The notes under the pieces are model-generated. The model was given only the letters and a program-made list of their open reading frames with translations. It was not told where the DNA came from and did no database searches. DNA of 64,000 nucleotides from Streptomyces sp. V3I8. Lineage in GTDB: Bacteria > Actinomycetota > Actinomycetes > Streptomycetales > Streptomycetaceae. The position numbers were made by a program, and so were the translations under genes. The stretch spans positions 6,882,001 to 6,946,000 of the forward strand of contig NZ_JAUSZL010000002.1 of assembly GCF_030817535.1 (NCBI RefSeq), written 5' to 3'. Below, piece by piece: positions 17,548 to 25,637 of this stretch (within the stretch, counting starts at the first letter, position 1; each line of letters opens with the position of its first letter).

Positions 17548-18906
17548 TCAGTGTCGCAGGAGACGGATGGCCATGACCGATCCGTCGGGCCGAATAGAGA
17601 CGGGGCCCCATCCCTTCGCAGTGTGGGTGGCTGGCCACTGAGCGCGCAGCGCATGGGCACCGGCCCGGTAGTCACTCACCCGCCCGTGGTGCAAATGCGT
17701 GTAGAGGTCCTCTGCGAGCCCAGAAAAGGCTTCGACGCGTTTGCCATTGAGGCGGAACACATGATCCGTGCCCACGAAGTCGATCCCGTCGATGCGATGT
17801 CGTGCGTCTCGAACGCTGCCAGTGCCAGCCTGGTTGTCGTGTCGGAAGTGGCGTTTTCCCTGCTCGTTGGTCAAATACTGAGCCGTGGGTTTCCCGCCGC
17901 CTGTGAACGCCATTAACGTGGCTGCTTCTGCCCGCGCCAGCACGATACTGAACCAGGTGAAGGACTCTGGTCGCACTTGGAACCCAGGGGCGGTCCGCTC
18001 GCCGTTTCGCTCACGAGCCAGGTGGACTTCGGCCAATTCGTTGCGGTCTTCCAGACGAAGGTTCAGGTCAACGGGCGGCTCTCCCGGAGAAGGGTGAAGG
18101 ACGGTCTCTGCGGGTGCCTCCAGCATGTGGATGGCGAGGCTTTCCTTGGCAGGTATTTCGGTGCCTACCAGCAGGAACGGGACCGTTCCATGTGGTCCAA
18201 TGTGCACTGACTCCACGTGCGCTGTCGCTGCGGCGAGCTGTCTGTGCACCTGACTCACAGCGCCATGAGTGCCCTTAGAAGCTACGAGAAGGATCTTCGA
18301 TGGGTGCCCTGGCCTCCATGCCTCGACAAAAAAGTGCGGTCGTCGTTGGAGTGGCTCAGGGCGGGGACCGTTGCCAGTACCACGGAGAGTCCAGCCAGCC
18401 TTCAGCGCGATGTCCGCCGGGATCACGGAGACCGAGTGATCGGGGTATCGAGACCTGACGATTCGTTCAGCAACGAGTGAAGCGAATCCTGCGCCGATCT
18501 CTCCAGACTGCGCTGCCTTGTAGAAACGCAGCAAGTCCCTTCCCTCCGGCGACAGTTGTAGGTAGCCACCGTGGTTCGCGGCTAGCGCCTGGCTGTACCG
18601 CAGGCTGCCCCAGTGTTCTGCGAGGCCTCTTCCCGCCCCTTGGCGGGCCAGTGCCGTTCCCAAGCCGATGGCGTGGATGACCTGCCACGGAGTGCGGGTC
18701 ATTGAACGTGCGACGCCGCGAACCCGCCCATATCCAACCCTTCGGCGCATGCGGTCACGCCCGTCCTCAACTCTCTTCGCATCTTCGACCAACGCCGCGT
18801 GAGAGACATTGTCAGCCAGCTCAGAGGACGTGCGGATCTGCACGTGCGAAGGGGTGCGTAGTTCGACCAGTACTTCGGCAGTGTGCTTGGGCGCTTCCTC
18901 GTCCAC
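17548..18906 (-). CDS. Unrecognised cargo protein, candidate module effector
   Basis: I do not recognise this 452-residue protein. It starts best at GTG 18906, where GAAGGG lies six bases upstream (alternatives ATG 18927 and GTG 18930). A central segment of alternating strands and helix (RYPDHSVSVIPADIALKAG, then RPHFFVEAW and ILLVASKGTHG, then QVHRQLAAATAHVESVHIG) resembles the core of PD-(D/E)XK-like nuclease folds, in which KGTHG follows the catalytic strand. The acidic residues expected at the H and A positions are missing, so this is only a suggestion. It is divergent from the ATPase gene at 19181, has a TTA Leu codon, and is codon-atypical compared with the chromosome. Confidence 0.6.
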   Translation of the reverse strand: MDEEAPKHTAEVLVELRTPSHVQIRTSSELADNVSHAALVEDAKRVEDGRDRMRRRVGYGRVRGVARSMTRTPWQVIHAIGLGTALARQGAGRGLAEHWGSLRYSQALAANHGGYLQLSPEGRDLLRFYKAAQSGEIGAGFASLVAERIVRSRYPDHSVSVIPADIALKAGWTLRGTGNGPRPEPLQRRPHFFVEAWRPGHPSKILLVASKGTHGAVSQVHRQLAAATAHVESVHIGPHGTVPFLLVGTEIPAKESLAIHMLEAPAETVLHPSPGEPPVDLNLRLEDRNELAEVHLARERNGERTAPGFQVRPESFTWFSIVLARAEAATLMAFTGGGKPTAQYLTNEQGKRHFRHDNQAGTGSVRDARHRIDGIDFVGTDHVFRLNGKRVEAFSGLAEDLYTHLHHGRVSDYRAGAHALRAQWPATHTAKGWGPVSIRPDGSVMAIRLLRH

Positions 18907-19180
18907 CGGATTCCCTTCGGGTGACATCACGCGACAGAACCGGAGCGAAATCTAGGTACGCCTTACGGAGCGCACGCAAGTGCGCAGGGGCGCACACAAA
19001 CACAGGAGCTTCAGACTCGAACAAACCGCACAGCATGAAAATTCATGACAGATATGAGCAAAATACGCAAATGGGTTTCGATGTGTCCCGTAGATGCAAA
19101 AACCCCATACGCCCGTCTCGTTTCACAGCTAGCATTGCGCCCCAAGAGATGGCACAAGCACAAATAACGGCGGAGCCAGC
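18907..19180. promoter_or_regulatory. Divergent AT-rich promoter region of the cargo module
   Basis: About 270 bp, noticeably AT-richer than the rest of the window, separates the two divergent cargo genes and must hold both promoters. I cannot assign hexamers with confidence. Confidence 0.45.
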
Positions 19181-21709
19181 ATGCCCATCGCGGAAGATCC
19201 AGCCCTCAATTCAGGCAAGCCGAGGAGCGCGACTAGGGGTCCTAGTGAAACAGCTATCAAGATCTCGCTGCTGACCTTCGATGACCTTTATAAGGCCGCA
19301 GGTAAAATGCAGGCTAGCGCCACTAAAACTAAGGCCGGGTGGGGCAATTTACTTTCACTGATTAACAGAGTGCGAGAGAAAAACACTAGCACGTTTGATC
19401 CTGCTCTTGGGGCGCCTTGGTGCATCACAGGCTTACGTCTTTGCGGTTTCCAGGGAACTACGTCTGAACTTGATTTGCATATCGATCCCTCTCCGGGAAT
19501 CAGCATCTACCACGGCCCTAATGGGTCTGGAAAATCCACAATTGCCGATGGCATTCGCACCGCAATCTCAGGAAAAACGGGCTGGTGGGACGAAAGCGTC
19601 TCCGCAACTGGGCGAAGTAAGTTCGACCCGCTCTGGGAGAAAATTAACAGGGCTCGCGACAGTACTCATTCCTGGGCAGAAGTAACCCTGGTCCGTGACA
19701 ACGAGAAACTGCTCCTCACTTGCACACTTACAGATAGTGGTGCAGTTGATGAGGCCTTTGGTACGTGGACATCTAGCACGGGTGAGAGTCACCGCGTAGA
19801 CATGAGAAGCACAACATGGCGTCACGCCCTCGAAGGGCATCCACCTGTTTTCTCGTACGCAGAAGTTGAGCGGCGTGTCCAGCAGAGCGCTGATCTCCAG
19901 CGCTACATCACCAATCTCCTCGCGCTGGGAGGGGCATTCACCTTCTTGGAGAAATTGGTATCCGAGCACAGTGAAGCTGCCGCAACGAGCAAGAAGGCGA
20001 TCGATTCCGCCTTGCGCAGGGGTAAGACACAGGTCGATGAGGTGGATCAGCGTTTCCTCCTTAAAGAGCCAGCGCTCGCCATCGCGGACATCAGTTGGCC
20101 AGCTATTTCCGATAGCATTAACGAATGGTTGTCCACTCATAACCTGGGTGATACCGGATCACCGACAGCCGAGGTCACAAGTTCAGACCTGGAAATTTTT
20201 CAGATTTCTCTCGCTGCTGTTGATGCCGCCTTCCAGAGGTTGGAGCATGCCCCAGACCTTCTTAGCCCGAGAATTGCCCAGCACCTGGACGCTCTCTATC
20301 GAGATGTTGCTGAAGTGTCCCATCCGGGCGCCGAGTGCCCAGTCTGCAGCTCCTCTGTTGACACTTGGGTCGAGAATCTCCACGCGAATGTAGAGCGACA
20401 CGCCGTTCTTGCGCCGATTCATGACGAGGCTAAGCGTTCCTTGAATGAGCTGAGGGACACATCGATCGTAGTCACGCGCGTCGCCGAAATTCTCGCACTA
20501 GTTGACTCTTCAGGCCCCGTTGAGAAGGCTTCTTCTTCAGCAGCCGACCAGGCAGCGAAGAAACTTCGAACGGTTATGAGTTCCTACGGCTGCCGGCCGA
20601 CTGCGGAAGTCCGCGAAGCATTCATTGAGCTGCGGAATTCTACTGCTGTCGCTGCCTGGAGTAGAGCTGCCCTAGAGGCAGTTGAAGCGAGTGAGGTAAC
20701 GCGGCAGTGGCTGCGAGAGCGTAGGAGTGCACTGGAGGACTTCCTGCACACATGGCGAACCGAGCAGGAAACCGCCACGGATTACGCGCTATGGCAGGAG
20801 ACTAAGAAGTGCTCAAACGCCCTCTCGGAGAAGCTCCGAAAGGAGCGAACTGAGCATTTTAAAGAAAGAGCCGATAAGCGGGTCAGGCAGCTACTAGAGG
20901 ATGTCGGTATTTACCTAGGTGGAATCCATCTCACAACAACCCGAGCCGATGTCAGCGTGAGTAATGCAAGCGGTCAGGACCTGCAACTGTCCATGCTCAG
21001 TGCGGGACAGAGAAATGCCTTCCTCCTTGCCCCCTTGTTGTCTACAGCCGAGTCTGGGCCATTCTCATTCTTGATCCTGGATGACCCGGTGCACGCTTTC
21101 GATGAGATTCGAGTCGACCGTTTGGCCTCCGTTTTGGTTGACCTAAGCTCCGACCGCCGTGTAGTCGTATTCACCCACGACGAACGGTTGAAGCAGCATC
21201 TTCTTGCTCGGGCTACTAGCAGTCAGGCCTGGAGGGTGAGCCGTGATGTCGAACCTGGAGAAATCCACATTGAGTCTACGGATGAGATGTGGAAAGTACT
21301 CCTGGATGATGCATCAAATATCATGGTCTACGCGCCAAAAAGCTCTTCTACATTCTATCTGACCGAAGCACAGGTAGTTAGAGGGCTCTGCAGGCAGGCG
21401 ATCGATATTGCCTTGCATTCGTGCATCGTGCGCTACTCCCTCACGCAAGGTCGGGACGTGGCCGGAGACGTTGCAAGAATCGACGCAGTGAACAACACTG
21501 CGAAGCGAGTCCAGGAAGTGCGGGAGATCGTCAATCTAACCCATTCTGACTCAAACCCTATCGACGAATTCATGAAAGCCTGTGGGCATCATCTGAACAG
21601 GTGGAACAAGGCGGTCCATGGGGCAAACGACAACAAGGAGAACCTGCGCCTTGAGATTAAGGCTGCGCGCGATGCTTGCGTCATCGTCACCACATGGAAG
21701 TTCTCATGA
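19181..21709 (+). CDS. SMC/Rad50-like ATPase with zinc-hook motif and helical C-terminal domain
   Basis: The protein has 842 residues. Walker A is GPNGSGKST (112-120), preceded by a RecF-like strand (LRLCGFQG). A helical insertion carries a Rad50-style hook CPVC (386-389) in its middle. The ABC signature is LSAGQ (606-610), Walker B is LILDDPVHAFDE (631-642) and the switch His is FTHDE (664-668). After the ATPase head about 140 residues form a helical domain ending NRWNKAVHG, an R-x5-H pattern seen in HEPN nucleases. About 80 residues precede the ATPase domain, unlike RecN or Rad50. Several TTA codons and lower GC mark it as foreign. RloC- or Lamassu/ABC-3C-like defence ATPases are the nearest architecture I know. 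Confidence 0.85.
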   Translation: MPIAEDPALNSGKPRSATRGPSETAIKISLLTFDDLYKAAGKMQASATKTKAGWGNLLSLINRVREKNTSTFDPALGAPWCITGLRLCGFQGTTSELDLHIDPSPGISIYHGPNGSGKSTIADGIRTAISGKTGWWDESVSATGRSKFDPLWEKINRARDSTHSWAEVTLVRDNEKLLLTCTLTDSGAVDEAFGTWTSSTGESHRVDMRSTTWRHALEGHPPVFSYAEVERRVQQSADLQRYITNLLALGGAFTFLEKLVSEHSEAAATSKKAIDSALRRGKTQVDEVDQRFLLKEPALAIADISWPAISDSINEWLSTHNLGDTGSPTAEVTSSDLEIFQISLAAVDAAFQRLEHAPDLLSPRIAQHLDALYRDVAEVSHPGAECPVCSSSVDTWVENLHANVERHAVLAPIHDEAKRSLNELRDTSIVVTRVAEILALVDSSGPVEKASSSAADQAAKKLRTVMSSYGCRPTAEVREAFIELRNSTAVAAWSRAALEAVEASEVTRQWLRERRSALEDFLHTWRTEQETATDYALWQETKKCSNALSEKLRKERTEHFKERADKRVRQLLEDVGIYLGGIHLTTTRADVSVSNASGQDLQLSMLSAGQRNAFLLAPLLSTAESGPFSFLILDDPVHAFDEIRVDRLASVLVDLSSDRRVVVFTHDERLKQHLLARATSSQAWRVSRDVEPGEIHIESTDEMWKVLLDDASNIMVYAPKSSSTFYLTEAQVVRGLCRQAIDIALHSCIVRYSLTQGRDVAGDVARIDAVNNTAKRVQEVREIVNLTHSDSNPIDEFMKACGHHLNRWNKAVHGANDNKENLRLEIKAARDACVIVTTWKFS

Positions 21710-22062
21710 AGATCGATGTGGCTTCGCGGCGTCGTATTGAGATTTTTGAGCTACGGCTTCGCATCGAACTTGCGACGGTGAAGGCTTATGACCGCGTCTG
21801 CCAGCCTGAGAGTCCCCTTCTCTACATCAATGATGTATCTGGCCGACTCTCTCTCGTGATCGGGCTGGTTCCACACGAGGAAATCATGGAAGCAGTGGGA
21901 TTGGTGAGATTGGCCAAGCACGTATACAGCCGCTCATCGGACATCCTTCACGGCCGGTCCAGTATGGTAGATGCGCCAGGAGTGATAATTGACGAGTGGC
22001 GAACCATTGTTGAACGGTTAGAGATTATCGTGGGTGCGCAGCAACCTGCGGATTCTGTCTAA
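21706..22062 (+). CDS. Small helical protein coupled to the cargo ATPase
   Basis: The 118-residue protein starts at ATG 21706, overlapping the ATPase stop (ATGA), so it is almost certainly co-translated and probably a subunit of the same complex. It appears mostly helical. The segment VYSRSSDILHGRS contains an R-x5-H-G pattern like the C-terminus of the ATPase and like HEPN-domain proteins. A TTA codon (ERLEI) is present. I do not recognise a named family. An inverted repeat CACTTCAG/CTGAAGTG (about 22070-22106) downstream may terminate the transcript. Confidence 0.7.
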   Translation: MKIDVASRRRIEIFELRLRIELATVKAYDRVCQPESPLLYINDVSGRLSLVIGLVPHEEIMEAVGLVRLAKHVYSRSSDILHGRSSMVDAPGVIIDEWRTIVERLEIIVGAQQPADSV

Positions 22063-22284
22063 AGGCAGCACACTTCAGCGAACAGCAGGCTCGCGGTGAA
22101 CTGAAGTGCCCTGGCACTCTCGTGGCTGTGCTCCACATCCCGGCGAGCTGGGGCAAAGAAGAGGGAACTGGCAGCCGAGTGCAAAAGCGGAGGAGCGAGT
22201 GCTCCTGCCTGGAAGTTGGTCTGCCCCGGTGCCGCACTCCGTGGGATCCTTGGCGACGAACGATGGACGAAGCGAGGGGGCGAA

Positions 22285-22722
22285 GTGTCAGACGCCAGTC
22301 CGCGAGGGACCTATTTGGTCATTGCGGAGGTGCTGCGAGAGCAGATCGTAGGGGGAGAGTCGTTGCCTTCGGAGGCAGCCCTCATGCGCTCTCACAGTGT
22401 CTCGCGGAACACTATCCGTCGCGCGCTCAAGACGCTCGAAGCGGAGGGCGTTGTCGAGGCTGCACCCGGCATCGGATGGCGTCCCGCTCGGAGCGGTGAC
22501 CGCCGGTCGCTTGCCGATCGCATGAACGATGTGATCACGGAAGACTCCCTGAAGGTAGGCGACACCTACCCGTCAGAGGCGAAGCTGTGCGAGCGGTTCG
22601 GCGTATCCCGAACCGCTGTGCGTCGCATCCTTGCGCAGATGGAAGGGACCGGCCTGCTCGCTACTGTTCACGGGAAGGGGCGCACGGTGCGCGCCCTCCC
22701 GACTCCCGCCTCGCGGCCGTAG
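22285..22722 (+). CDS. Double winged-helix GntR-type regulator
   Basis: The 145-residue protein begins at GTG 22285 with GAGGGGG five bases upstream. It contains two GntR-type winged helices in tandem and no effector domain: SLPSEAALMRSHSVSRNTIRRALKTLEAEGVV, then TYPSEAKLCERFGVSRTAVRRILAQMEGTGLL. The two halves are clearly homologous to each other. GntR/KorSA-type repressors control transfer genes in AICEs, so control of this element's transfer or replication genes is likely. It sits 11 bp upstream of the HD hydrolase gene. Confidence 0.8.
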   Translation: MSDASPRGTYLVIAEVLREQIVGGESLPSEAALMRSHSVSRNTIRRALKTLEAEGVVEAAPGIGWRPARSGDRRSLADRMNDVITEDSLKVGDTYPSEAKLCERFGVSRTAVRRILAQMEGTGLLATVHGKGRTVRALPTPASRP

Positions 22723-22733
22723 TCTTGGCAGTC

Positions 22734-23294
22734 ATGGGACTGACTGAGTGGGCTTACTCGCTCTCCGAAGCGATGCTGTCCGAACCGTTGCCGCGCCGGT
22801 GGGCGCACTCTCTCGGGGTCGCCAAGCGTGCTCGTTCGTTGAGCCCGATCCTGGGTGATGATGCGGAGCTGCTGGAAGCCGCGGCCGTGCTGCATGACGT
22901 CGGGTACTCGCCGGCCATCGCCGCCACGGGGTTTCACCCACTGGATGGCGCGCGATTCCTCCGGGATCAGGAGGGAGTGGACGAGCGTGTCGTTCGTCTC
23001 GTGGCTCACCACTCTTGCGCGCTGCTGGAAGCCGAGGAACGCGGACTGAGGCGTGACCTAGAGGGGGAGTTCGAGCTAGAGCGGCCGGACCTGGTTGACG
23101 CCCTGGTGTACTGCGACATGACGACAACCCCCGACGGGACACCGACCACGCCGGCCGCGCGGCTGGACGAGATCGTGAAGCGGTACGGTCCCGACACGAT
23201 CGTCGGGCGGTTCATTCAGCGCGCGTCTCCCGAGATCTACGCAGCGTCGGAGCGTGTTCAGAGTCGGTTGGTGCTGGTCTCTGCCGACGGTTAG
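22734..23294 (+). CDS. HD-domain metal-dependent phosphohydrolase (AICE Mdp type)
   Basis: The 186-residue HD-domain protein has His25, the HD pair His54-Asp55 in AAVLHDVGYSP, the AHHS motif near 96 and a distal Asp in VYCDMTT, the full metal-ligand set. Metal-dependent phosphohydrolase genes beside Nudix genes are recurrent AICE accessories; a nucleotide or signalling-nucleotide substrate is assumed but not shown. Its stop codon TAG overlaps the stop of the convergent Nudix gene by two bases. Confidence 0.82.
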   Translation: MGLTEWAYSLSEAMLSEPLPRRWAHSLGVAKRARSLSPILGDDAELLEAAAVLHDVGYSPAIAATGFHPLDGARFLRDQEGVDERVVRLVAHHSCALLEAEERGLRRDLEGEFELERPDLVDALVYCDMTTTPDGTPTTPAARLDEIVKRYGPDTIVGRFIQRASPEIYAASERVQSRLVLVSADG

Positions 23295-23764
23295 CCGATG
23301 TAAGGTTCCCGCCGTGATGCATCCAAGCCGTGCCGAATGCGCAGCATCATCGACGGGTGGATATCGAGTCCGTCTAGGTCCGCTGGGTTTACCCAGCGGA
23401 CCTCTTTTGATTCACTGCTTGTGCGCAGAGAACCGCCCGTGGGGTGGGCCCGGAAGCAGATGGAGAACTGTTGCCGGACTTCCCCGTCGTCGTACGCCAA
23501 TACGTGAGCAGGGTCAGTGTAAAGCCCGACGATGTTGTCGACCGCAACCTGAATTCCTGTCTCTTCCGAGACTTCCCGGACGACTGTTTCACCGATGCTT
23601 TCACCAATGTCGTGACCGCCGCCAGGAAGGGCCCATAGGTCGTTGTCGGTCTTATGGATGAGAAGAAGCTGCCCTGAGTCGTCCTGGACAACTGCGGTGA
23701 CTGAGGGCACCACTGAGTTGGCTTGCGGAGCGTTCGGGTCGCGGAAGTAGTCGATGCGGCTCAT
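23291..23764 (-). CDS. Nudix hydrolase (AICE Nud type)
   Basis: The 157-residue protein contains a complete Nudix box, GGGHDIGESIGETVVREVSEETGI (split here: GGGHDIGES, then REVSEETGI), preceded by VTAVVQDDSGQLLLIHKTDNDLWALPG. It would hydrolyse a nucleoside diphosphate linked to another moiety. Start ATG 23764 overlaps the stop of the XRE regulator gene (ATGA), so the two form an operon. The frame allows an earlier ATG at 23782 but the overlap favours 23764. Convergent, stop-overlapping with the HD gene. Confidence 0.87.
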   Translation of the reverse strand: MSRIDYFRDPNAPQANSVVPSVTAVVQDDSGQLLLIHKTDNDLWALPGGGHDIGESIGETVVREVSEETGIQVAVDNIVGLYTDPAHVLAYDDGEVRQQFSICFRAHPTGGSLRTSSESKEVRWVNPADLDGLDIHPSMMLRIRHGLDASRREPYIG

Positions 23765-24531
23765 GAGTGCGTGCCTTCCCAATCGGCCGGCGTGGAGATA
23801 GGTCGGGCGGACTCCCAGACCCTCTCAACACTCTCAGCGTAGGAGTCGAAGAGTTCTCCGCCGGGGACGCGTCGCAGGTGCAGTACAGGGGCCATGTAGG
23901 CGCCGACGCCGTAGAGGTGGCCATTCGCCAGCATCTCGTCATCGGCTCGATAGATCGAGTTGTAGAGGGTAGTGCCATGTAGGCGAAATTCCACCCCCGG
24001 GAGACGGAAGAGCGGACCGTAGTTGATTAGGGCGTTCCGGATCTTCCCTCCCATCGTTGCGCCGATTCCCTCGTCTTCTCCGCGCACTGCTACAGCGGAC
24101 GACGTCGGCTCTCCCAGCATGAAACGAATCGGGACTCCGTCGGCGGACTTTTCTTTCACGATGCGATGGAACGTCGCGTCTTCTGTGAGCCAGAAGCCGG
24201 AGTACACCAGCACATCGAATTGCCGCGTTGATTTGGAGTAGAGGTTCGTCCACAGCGTTTGCATCACGACGGACCGGTGTGGATAGAGCCTGACTAATTC
24301 CGCATTACCAGAAGCCGTGACCTCGGCTGAAGTGCGCTCGTCGGGCCATAGGTACGACACCTCGCACTTCAGTAGTGAGGCGGTGGCGTACTGGAAGCGA
24401 CGGTACGGCTTGCGCTCGGGGTCGTTGATCCATCGCTCAACCGTCTTGGGCGCGACCCCGAGCCGCTCGGCAACCTCATCAAGGGTCAGACCCAAGTCCA
24501 CTATGGCGCCGCGTAGTCGCTCGTTCGCCAT
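23761..24531 (-). CDS. XRE-family regulator with C-terminal DUF5919-like domain
   Basis: The 256-residue protein has an N-terminal Cro/CI helix-turn-helix (LTLDEVAERLGVAPKTVERWINDP, residues 14-37). The C-terminal domain (about 90-240) includes SGFWLTEDATFHRIV and YNSIYRADDEMLANGHLYG, a DUF5919/PLD-like pattern seen in actinobacterial XRE regulators next to Nudix genes. A TTA codon (AELVR) is present. Phased ACGACTT repeats directly upstream probably form its operator, implying autoregulation and control of the transfer operon on the other side. Confidence 0.8.
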   Translation of the reverse strand: MANERLRGAIVDLGLTLDEVAERLGVAPKTVERWINDPERKPYRRFQYATASLLKCEVSYLWPDERTSAEVTASGNAELVRLYPHRSVVMQTLWTNLYSKSTRQFDVLVYSGFWLTEDATFHRIVKEKSADGVPIRFMLGEPTSSAVAVRGEDEGIGATMGGKIRNALINYGPLFRLPGVEFRLHGTTLYNSIYRADDEMLANGHLYGVGAYMAPVLHLRRVPGGELFDSYAESVERVWESARPISTPADWEGTHS

Positions 24532-24545
24532 GCCAACCTCCGCCT

Positions 24546-24599
24546 AGTCGGGACGACTTGGTACGACTTCACGCTATCCAAGAACGACTCAGGTCGTAC
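24546..24599. promoter_or_regulatory. Phased operator repeats upstream of the XRE gene
   Basis: ACGACTT at 24553 and 24563 (10 bp apart), ACGACTC at 24584 (21 bp further), and inverted AGTCG/GTCGT copies at 24546 and 24593. Spacing of one and two helical turns suggests cooperative protein binding to one DNA face. Confidence 0.55.
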
Positions 24600-24687
24600 A
24601 GGGGCGAAGTCGAGCGTCGGCGATACCGGCGTCAGGCTGTAGGTGCATCGCAGCGAGGGGCTCGCCGAACTTCAAAAGCCGAAGGGC

Positions 24688-24738
24688 TTGACCCGGCGAA
24701 CCTCTCTCTGCATGATGAGGAACACGTACTACATGTAC
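24688..24738 (+). promoter_or_regulatory. Candidate transfer-operon promoter with overlapping palindrome
   Basis: TTGACC (24688-24693), 17-nt spacer, CATGAT (24711-24716). GTACTACATGTAC (24726-24738) lies at the expected transcription start, a position suited to repression by a GntR/KorSA-type protein. Confidence 0.4.
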
Positions 24739-25099
24739 CTCTAAGGGCGGGGACGCTGCAATCCCGCTAAAGGCCAGGTGGAACAGGGTTTCGGCCCGTA
24801 CTGGCGAGGTGGCCCGGCGACCGCGAGCAACGGCCGGAGTGTGGGGACTGGGTCCCCCTTGCAGTGCTGGTTCTTGTTCCTTCGATCTTCGGGAGTGCTG
24901 TGCGCCAACGAATGCTTTGGGTGTCGCCGTGACGGACCGACCGGCGGCGCCTGCAGAGCAACTCTCCGGTCCGTCTTCTGGTTTCGCGGCGCCTTGAGCC
25001 GCGGCCGGCTGCCTCTCTCGCCCGTCCGTCCCGCGCACTGCGTGAGGACGTACGGACGGGAGTGCGGGGAGCCGGAATTCCCTGGTTCCACAACGGCGC

Positions 25100-25134
25100 G
25101 CGGCCCCGGTGCTCGAACACCGGGGCCGCTTTTT
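25100..25134 (+). terminator. Intrinsic terminator ahead of the transfer operon
   Basis: GCGGCCCCGGTG (25100-25111) pairs perfectly with CACCGGGGCCGC (25118-25129) around a CTCGAA loop, followed by five T residues. No gene ends just upstream, so it may be an attenuator or may end a small RNA. Confidence 0.85.
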
Positions 25135-25167
25135 CGGGCCGTTCCGTCTGCTGAGGAGAGACGACCC

Positions 25168-25470
25168 ATGAAGTGCATCGTTGCTGGTCATGAAGCCGTT
25201 ACCGCGACGGAGTTCGCGGAGCTGGCGTTCGGTATCGACCCGGAGCTGTTCACCGACCCGGCCATGGAGTCCGAGAGTGATCGGGTGGTGCGCCTGGACG
25301 TGGCGCGCGAGGTACTCGCGGAGCTGCGGGAGTCGGACCCGCCGGCTGCGGCGTACGCGGAGACGCTGCTGCGTACGAGCCCGCTGAGGGACGCGCGGGC
25401 CGTGGCCCGTCGGCCGCGGACGTGCCGGACGGCGCGCGGCTCCGTGGTGCGTACGGCGGTGGCGGCATGA
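25168..25470 (+). CDS. Small AICE protein of unknown function
   Basis: The 100-residue protein is not recognised. The ATG at 25168 follows GGAGAGACGACCC. The N-terminal 75 residues are acidic and helical (TEFAELAFGIDPELFTDPAMESESDRVV), the last 25 residues are Arg-rich. The stop overlaps the next start by four bases, starting a chain of ATGA/GTGA couplings that runs through to 27174, which implies one transcript. Confidence 0.6.
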   Translation: MKCIVAGHEAVTATEFAELAFGIDPELFTDPAMESESDRVVRLDVAREVLAELRESDPPAAAYAETLLRTSPLRDARAVARRPRTCRTARGSVVRTAVAA

Positions 25471-25637
25471 ATGAGCGCGAGATCCTCGACAGCTTCCCCG
25501 CCGGTCACCCGCGCGGCAGTTGGCTGGCGGAGGAGCGGGCCGCGGCACTGCGGGAGCAGGGCGAGAGCGCCACGGTCGTCATGGACCTGGACACGGACCG
25601 CTTCCTGATCGTTACGCCTGAGGGCGGTGCGCGGTGA
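25467..25637 (+). CDS. Small AICE protein of unknown function
   Basis: The 56-residue protein starts at ATG 25467, overlapping the preceding stop, and its own stop overlaps the next GTG start. It has a SWLAEERAAALREQGESATVVMDLDTDRFLIV core, suggesting one helix and a strand hairpin. No family recognised; support comes from the overlap pattern and codon bias. Confidence 0.55.
   Translation: MNEREILDSFPAGHPRGSWLAEERAAALREQGESATVVMDLDTDRFLIVTPEGGAR

Larger units (their letters stand above)
24532..25167. other. 636-bp regulatory region between XRE gene and transfer operon
   Basis: I see no supported gene. The stretch contains phased ACGACTT repeats (24546-24599), a promoter-like TTGACC-N17-CATGAT (24688-24716) with an overlapping GTAC-N5-GTAC palindrome, and a strong intrinsic terminator (25100-25134) only 34 bp before the first operon gene. 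A long leader or a small RNA between promoter and terminator is possible. Confidence 0.6.

Noticed and set aside
24778..25167. Extended N-terminus of the first transfer-operon gene or a separate small gene
   Set aside because: The frame runs through a perfect intrinsic terminator and lacks a ribosome binding site.
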